A stretch of 64,000 bases of DNA from Talinum fruticosum (lineage: Eukaryota > Streptophyta > Magnoliopsida > Caryophyllales > Talinaceae): positions 2,403,001-2,467,000 of the forward strand of contig JAITYX010000055.1 of the NCBI GenBank assembly GCA_021018815.1, read 5' to 3'. A program made the translations under genes and the position numbers. The notes under the pieces are model-generated. The model searched no databases. It was not told where the DNA came from and was given only the letters and a program-made list of their open reading frames with translations. Below, in pieces: positions 58,057 through 64,000 of the stretch (within the stretch, counting starts at the first letter, position 1; every line of letters starts with the position of its first letter).

Positions 58057-59290
58057 CGACGATAAGTAAAGAAATATGTGCATCAAAACTTCTTCATACC
58101 CTAAATAAAACTGAGGTTACTTTCATTATCCTTGGATAGTAGAACCCATTTTTATATGTCCAGAATTTTGATCTTTTTACTGTGTACATGTCTGTGTTGG
58201 TCAGTTTGTTATATTCTGTTTACAGAATCTCATTTAGCATATATTTGTTTACTTTATTTTTTATTTTTATTTTTTTGGAGGGAGGGCGGGGTTGGAGGGT
58301 GAGATCACAACTGAATTCTCATGGAAATCAACTGAAAAGACATGAATAATGTTACTGAAAATTTAATGGAACAGTTATACTGATGAATTGTGGGTTGTTG
58401 ATAGTAAATACTACTAAATACCCATTTGATGATATGGGAGGTTGATGAATTCAATGTAGCAGCAAATGAGAGGAGCAAAAAGTCGCTTATAGATTTCTCT
58501 GTGTGGTTTGGTGTTGGTGATGTGTGGACCAAAAACTTTTAATGAATCCTAACAAAAATCTATGCATCTGATTTCTAGCACTTTAAAAGGTTTCTCAGCT
58601 GGTAAATGCCAAATGTATCGACTTCAGTTCATTACCCCCTCCCCCAAGGTTTATTTTATAGCTTAATGGAGGCATAGCTGGTAAATATTTTATCAGAGTT
58701 TTGCAGGCATATGTGAATCTGGAAATGTTCCTTTTAATTTGGAGATCATTGAAAGTTTCTAACTTTCTAAAGAGGGTTTCTTTCTAAAAATTCTTCGTAA
58801 TTTAGTTTAGATGCAAAATTTAGTATCTCCATAAACTGTATTTACATAAGTTTTGATGGGTGTAATCAAACCTTATAATGTTAAATAAGTTTATAGTCAT
58901 ATTTTCATTATTGTAAATAAATTTGTAATCTTATTTTTATTATTTTATTTGGTTGTACGAGAACATTCGATAACAAAAATACATCGAAAGGAGCCTGTAC
59001 ATAACCAGTCATGTTTTTCCCTTTACCTAATTATAGCAAGGTACTCTACTCTTTTAGCACGTTTTTGCAAGGTAATAGTGAAGAGATAGAGGTAGCTATA
59101 GCTATAGGTTAGGCAAGATGTACAAGTATTAGTTCCGTCATTTAATGCATGGTTTTAAAAAAAAAATTGTGGGAATTTTATATAAGAATTTTCAACGACA
59201 TTAATTATCAAGCATTTATGATATTAAAGTTGCGATATCCACCATTTAAGTTCCCAGTAAATTATATTTGTGGCTCCGGGGCAATGATAA
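58057..59290. other. 3'UTR of the TMK gene and intergenic DNA
   Basis: The first 200-300 bases are probably the 3'UTR (AATAAAA near 58106). A G-rich run at 58276-58300 and AT-rich DNA follow. No further gene. Confidence 0.5.
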
Positions 59291-59295
59291 CATGT

Positions 59296-59520
59296 TATTT
59301 CCTTTATTTCACATGTTATTTTATTTTATAATTTTAATGACGTATTAATGATATTTACCGTTTTTGTCTTTATTAATTATTTTTTCTTTTTTTATTAATT
59401 TTATTTTTTTCAATGAAATTTTGGGGCAATTTGGTCTTTCAACATAAATTTTGTCATGAATTTTATATTTCCTTTGTATTCCTCATACTTAAAACGACAA
59501 ATATTTTAAAACGAATGGAG
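59296..59520. mobile_element. Stowaway-like MITE, copy a
   Basis: Right end GACAAATATTTTAAAACGAA plus TGGAG, followed by TA. The interior (CATTTTAATGACG-like start, CAATGAAATTTTGGGGC) is the family in the orientation of the 3.3-kb copy. Left end eroded. Confidence 0.6.
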
Positions 59521-59572
59521 TACCTCATATAATCATACTTAAAATTAAAAAATTTATTTATTCTCTCCATTT

Positions 59573-59823
59573 CATAATAGTCTGTGTTCTTAGGTTGTGA
59601 GGAAATACGTAGATAATACAAAACTTATGACAAAATTTGTGTTAAGAAACAAAGTCGCCCCAATATTTATTGAAAACGAAGAAAGTTTATTAAAAAAGGA
59701 GAAAAAAATTGATAAGGATAAAATTGAAAAACTTGTCATTGATATGTCACTGGAATTAAAAGTGACAAATATTATGAAATAAAAAAATTAATTAAAGTGA
59801 CATATATTGTAAAATACGGGAAG
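59573..59823. mobile_element. Stowaway-like MITE, copy b
   Basis: CTCTCCATTTCATAATAGTC at the left and TATTGTAAAATACGGGAAG at the right are imperfect ends. The interior follows the 30.6-kb copy, opposite in orientation to copy a 53 bp away, so the pair forms a long imperfect inverted repeat. The 61-residue ORF inside (59597-59782) is an artefact. Confidence 0.6.
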
Positions 59824-61410
59824 TAGAGCTTATTATTATCATTAATTTATGTTCACCCTTAAAATTTACCTTTGGCCTAAATTGCCATAACTAATTGTCC
59901 ATTACACTTGCATTTGTTTCCGGTGCTCCATCATCCTTCTGTAATTCTCCCTCATCGCGAGGTCCTATTCATTTTTCTTGAGAAATATATGTACTTTGAA
60001 AGTGAAATGATACGCTACTTAAGTATCTTGTTTTGATTTAAAAATTATACATTAAATTGACAAATGTTATAATTGAATAATAGAATTTTATTATAATTTA
60101 TAAATTATGTAAAATTATATATTTATATGTAATTTTTATATTTACATGAAATTATGTGTATAACACATCTTTTGAATAAGATTGATCGTAGAGTATTACT
60201 TAATACTCACCGCGAGTATAGCCAACGATTGTTAAAGGTTAAAATATCATAACTAATCATAGTTATTAAAAAATAATTAGTTAAAATCACAAAATACATT
60301 AATAAAAGTTAGATTAAAATATCTTAAACATATTTTATTACATGACACGTATCTTCATCCAAATTAAAGTTATCCGATGGATGAAATTGTAGCCAAGGTT
60401 AGCATTAGCTTTGATATCTTTAAGGGAAGTATTTTTCATAAGGTAGTTTTTTTTAAAAATAATCGTGATAAAATCATAAGGTAGTTTTTTTGGTAATCTG
60501 AAATGCACATGCCATTGTAGGAGTTTTTTGTGGGCAAACATCCCATTGCAGGAGTTGTACCGAGGAAAAGTACTTATAGATGTAAATATTTATGACACCA
60601 ACACGAGAGAGAGAGAAACACAGATAAGGATTTGAATCTTATACCTTCGCTTTTCTTCCTCCTCTCCTCCTTTTGGTGCCTATTAGTGACGACGCTTATA
60701 TTAGTGATCGGTATTTTATTTGACTTCAAGTCAGGTCATCTTTAGATCGGTAAAGTTCAGTTTGATTTTGAATTGAATCATTTTTAGTTTTAATTAACTT
60801 TAGGTCCTTTGATTTTTAGTCCGATAAGTTTATCTTGTAAAGAAAAACACATTTTGGAAAAATGTCCGGACGAAGTTCAATTTGAAGTCCATTTCGGATC
60901 AACTATTTCGAATATTGGGTCAATACATATAGCATGTTGAGTTGTGTCCCAAATTCTCATTTGCCATTGGATAATCAAATTTGTTTAGTCCGACTGCCCG
61001 CGTTAAACTTCACCCGAGTTGAAGGTTTTTTTTTTTTTGGGTACAATACCTTTCGAATTACGAGCGTTTAAGGTAAAATCTTTTCCAATAAATGCGCTTT
61101 CTGACATTCGAATTTGTATTTTCCTCCTTGTTGGGATGATGCTACTACTATCTCAATCAATATTTTATTGGTTCGAGTTAAAGATTGATGCACATTGTAT
61201 TATCAAGGACCTGATCTGAACTTTGTGTTAATGATAATATGATATGTTCATACATCTCTCATATATTATTATCAAGGACGTTTGAGTTAAAAGTTGATGC
61301 GATTTCGTCATTCCTATGCAATGCAAGGAAAAAGAATAAACATTGAGGCTTGTTATTAGTACACTTGAAAACAGAATGACCTGGGAGGGAGTGAACATCA
61401 ACAATACAGC
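59824..61410. other. AT-rich intergenic DNA left of the tRNA gene
   Basis: No gene or bounded repeat recognised. Confidence 0.55.
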
Positions 61411-61422
61411 AAACAAAAAAAT

Positions 61423-61495
61423 TTCCGTTGCCGGGATTTGAACCCGGGTCTCTCGGGTGAGAGCCGAGTATCCTAACCACCTAGACTACAACGGA
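61423..61495 (-). tRNA. tRNA-Glu(CTC): tRNA-Glu (anticodon CTC)
   Basis: A 73-base gene without intron. The acceptor stem TCCGTTG pairs with CAACGGA and the discriminator is A. The anticodon arm is CTCGG-CTCTCAC-CCGAG, with CTC in the anticodon position. The T arm CCGGG-TTCAAAT-CCCGG contains the B box GGTTCAAATCC. A run of seven T follows directly (61421-61415), the usual Pol III terminator. CCA is not encoded, as expected for a nuclear gene. It decodes GAG. All stems are intact, so it is probably functional. Confidence 0.96.
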
Positions 61496-61649
61496 ATTGT
61501 TGCCATCCTTTGTTTTACATTTGGTATAGTAATTTTCAAGTCAGCATTATTATTATTATTTGGTCAAAATTGAGGCATTAGCCCCTGTGAAGGGATTGAG
61601 AAGTTAGGACGCACTGTTGTGAAAATATTACTTATACTCTTCTTTCTGT

Positions 61650-61654
<5 letters not shown>

Positions 61655-61721
<67 letters not shown>
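61655..61721. repeat. (TA)n microsatellite
   Basis: About 33 uninterrupted TA units. The Ile/Tyr ORF at 61619-61876 is a by-product. Confidence 0.95.
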
Positions 61722-61725
<4 letters not shown>

Positions 61726-61820
61726 TTTATTCGTTTTTAATGTAATTTCGAACCGGTTATATTCAAAATGCGATTATAGTCGTGATGGTGATTTCACTCA
61801 ACTTGAAAACCTTCCTTGGA

Positions 61821-63000
61821 CGTGTTCGGTGAAATTAGTTGTTTTCGTAATGATCATCTGTTTTAGTAGTCATTAGTCTGTTTTATTAGCAATTAGCTCT
61901 TATTGACTAGTGGTTAATGATTAGATGTTTAACTAGTAATTTAAAATAATTATGTTTAGTAATAGTAGCTGTTTCAGTAGTAAATTTGTATAAAATGACC
62001 TTAAAAGACATAATTGATAAAAACTTTTAGAAAATAAATGGGAGAATTTCAGAAATTATGTGCAAACAATAAGTAGTGTTTTTGAAAACATTACTTTGAA
62101 TAGTTTTTCGAAAATACTACCTAAAACTCTAATCATTATATCAAACATTACGTTGCCAAACACTTAGGGCGTGTTCGATAAAATTAGATGTTTTAATAAT
62201 GGTTAGTTGTTTTAGTAGTTGTTAGTCTGTTTTATTAGCGATTAACTGTTACTCGACTAGTGGTTAGTGGTTAGATGTTCAACTAGTGATTTGAGATAAG
62301 TGTGTTCGGTAATAATAGCTGTTTAAGGGCGTGTTCAGTAAAATGAGCCGTTTTAGTAGTGGTTAATCTGTTTTAGTAGCTGTTAGCTATTTTATTAGTG
62401 ATTAAGCTGTTTTAGTAGTCTGTTAGCTATTTTATTAGTGATTAACCGTTAGTGACTAGTGGTTAGTGGTTAGATGTTTAACTAGTGATTTAAAATAAGC
62501 GTATTTGGTAATAGTAACTGTTTAAGTATCGATTTGTATAAAATAACTTAAAAGGACATAATTGATAAAAACGTTTAGAAAATAAAAAAAGAGAATTTCG
62601 GAAATTATGTGCAAACACTAGGTAGTGTTTTTGAAAACGTTACTTTGAGTAGTTTTTCGAAAATACTACTTAAAACTCTAATCACCATGTCAAACACTAC
62701 TTTGCCAAACACTTACATTTTTAGATAAGTAGTATTTTACATCCTCTAAAACACTAATCATTACCTCAAAGTTCTTGCACGAACACACCCAAAAGCTACC
62801 AACAAAGACAGCTTTGTTTCGTTACAAAGGATGACATTTTTGCTTGGCATTGGGCGTGTTCGGCAACGATGTTTTAGGTAGCGTTTAGTGTTTTGAATGA
62901 GCTAAAACACTACTTTCTTAATTTTATAGTGTTCGGTTAATTAGCTTTTTTAGTAGCTTTTAGTGTTTATACTAGCTTTTTTAAAACGTTACTAACATTA
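61821..63000. mobile_element. Nested cluster of hAT-like MITEs, family C
   Basis: Left-type ends GGGCGTGTTCGGT/GATAAAATTAG recur at about 61821, 62166, 62327 and 62849. Shared interior words include TGACTAGTGGTTAGTGG, AATTATGTGCAAACA and TTGCCAAACACTTA. A right-type end, CGAACACACCC, closes at 62790, inverted to GGGCGTGTTCG at 62166. The 62327 copy starts abruptly inside the 62166 copy, so it is nested. No transposase. Exact ends of the first and last copies are uncertain. Confidence 0.65.
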
Positions 63001-63087
63001 ACGTTTGAAAATTGACAGCAGAGTTTCAATATTTTAATTCCACAATTACCCTTAATTTACGATAGATATTACAATCCATGCCATTAT

Positions 63088-63094
63088 TATAAAA
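63088..63094 (+). promoter_or_regulatory. TATA box of a gene running off the right edge
   Basis: TTATTATAAAAGCCCTAAAC is a good TATA context. The downstream pyrimidine-rich block begins about 30 bases later, as expected for a transcribed leader. Confidence 0.5.
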
Positions 63095-63109
63095 GCCCTA
63101 AACTGTGAA

Positions 63110-64000
63110 ACACTGGCTTCTCTCTCCTCAGGCTGCCGTCCCTCACCTCTGCCCTCTAGCTCTCTGCCCTCTCTCTGCCATCCCTCTCCCTGTCCTCAAG
63201 CTCTCTGCTCTCTCTCTCCGCCATTCCTCTCCTCTCGCTCTCTCTCTGCCGTCCCTCTCCGCTCTCCTCAAGCTCTCTGCTCTCTCTCTTTCTGCTCTGC
63301 TGTCTCTCTCCTCAAACTCTCTGCTCTTGCCAAAATCTCAAGTCCAGAATTCTGCTTCCTCCTCTCTGCTTTGCCGGCTCTCTGTCGATTGGCTCTCATC
63401 TGAAGAACTTTGCTATGCTTCCCCTCTCTCTCCATCTGAAGAAGGAAAGAAGAAATTTTGGAGCAATACTTGTGAGTAGCAAATCTCTTTCATCTGTTTT
63501 TAATTTGTAATGTATATCGTAGTCTCGATACCATAAAATCCGAGCCTTCTTCTGGCTCGTCTTTTTTCTTGGACTGCCTAATTCATTGGCGGGTATGTAA
63601 ATGCACTTGAGACAATTATCTTCTTGTTGTTGTCTGCTGTGGTGTTTTTTTCTCTGTGAGCATAACTATGGTGCCTTGAGGTTTATATAAGGCACGAGTG
63701 TACATAAGACTAAGGATTGAACAAGAAAATAGCTTGCCAGCATTGAAATTCATAGTTAATAATAAACTGCACTCAACTAATATTACCTTCATCTCTGTAC
63801 TTGTTGATTGATCTTTGAGTCACCAAAGTTGGCACCATTTCTCTCCTTTTCTGCCTTTATCCGAAGCTAATGCTCCAATTGTTAATTGCTGATGAGATAT
63901 TTTTGCAACTGACCACCCATTCTTCCCTAAAAAAAAAAATCACTTAGTTCAGAAATTAGTGAATTGATATCTTGAACCATTTGTGCATGATCAGAATGAA
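63110..64000 (+). other. Probable transcribed leader (5'UTR exon and start of a 5'UTR intron)
   Basis: Bases 63110-63470 are strongly CT-rich, containing a repeated block around CCTCAAGCTCTCTGCTCTCT (63192 and 63266). They end in ATACTTGTGAGTAGC, a good splice donor (GT at 63470-63471). The ORF over this block (63105-63479) starts at GTG, has no ATG of its own and is low-complexity Leu/Ser, so I do not call a protein. Sequence after 63480 is intron-like with no coding exon in view. The gene's identity cannot be told from the window. Confidence 0.4.

Noticed and set aside
61259..61480. Minus-strand ORF with GSHPRDPGSNPGNGNFF
   Set aside because: A well-known type of artefact from reading across a tRNA gene; the tRNA-Glu at 61423-61495 explains it.
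63105..63479. 124-residue Leu/Ser-rich ORF
   Set aside because: Starts at GTG, low complexity, lies in a pyrimidine-rich leader and ends at a splice donor.

Overview
This window is nuclear DNA of a flowering plant, most likely a eudicot. The evidence is spliced genes with GT-AG introns in AT-rich, transposon-filled DNA, plant-specific gene families (BELL homeodomain, ALMT, TMK receptor kinase), plant-type LTR elements and MITEs, and a Pol III-type tRNA gene. Nothing identifies the species.

Protein-coding content is sparse. (1) The left edge holds the first coding exon of a BEL1-like homeodomain gene on the minus strand. (2) Three plus-strand six-exon genes for aluminium-activated malate transporter (ALMT) family anion channels lie at 16.3-20.7 kb, 25.6-29.1 kb and 34.8-36.8 kb. 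The first two are recent tandem duplicates with identical lengths for exons 1-5, and their upstream DNA is also duplicated. The third is a more diverged paralogue. (3) A TMK-type leucine-rich-repeat receptor kinase with one intron lies at 54.4-58.1 kb. (4) A tRNA-Glu(CTC) gene lies on the minus strand at 61.4 kb. (5) A probable promoter and pyrimidine-rich leader of a further gene starts near 63.1 kb and runs off the right edge.

The rest is mostly transposon history. It includes a 3.17-kb solo LTR (5-bp target duplication, Ty3/gypsy-like), a 594-bp Copia-like solo LTR (5-bp duplication), and the 3' part of a Tat-lineage-like Ty3/gypsy element with two tandem-repeat arrays, an antisense ORF and an LTR. 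There is a decayed LINE with reverse-transcriptase and zf-RVT segments, and three differently 5'-truncated copies of a second LINE family, each with its own target-site duplication. One of these three has been split by a tRNA-derived SINE. Many hAT-like and Stowaway-like MITEs are present, several nested.

Four apparent one-base frame breaks fall in three otherwise well-conserved genes (BELL twice, TMK once, third ALMT once), three of them in short C or G runs. Residual assembly indels are at least as likely as true pseudogenes. I found no CRISPR array, operon, organellar insert or clearly new protein system. The most informative signals are the datable nesting of insertions and the post-duplication divergence of the ALMT pair.
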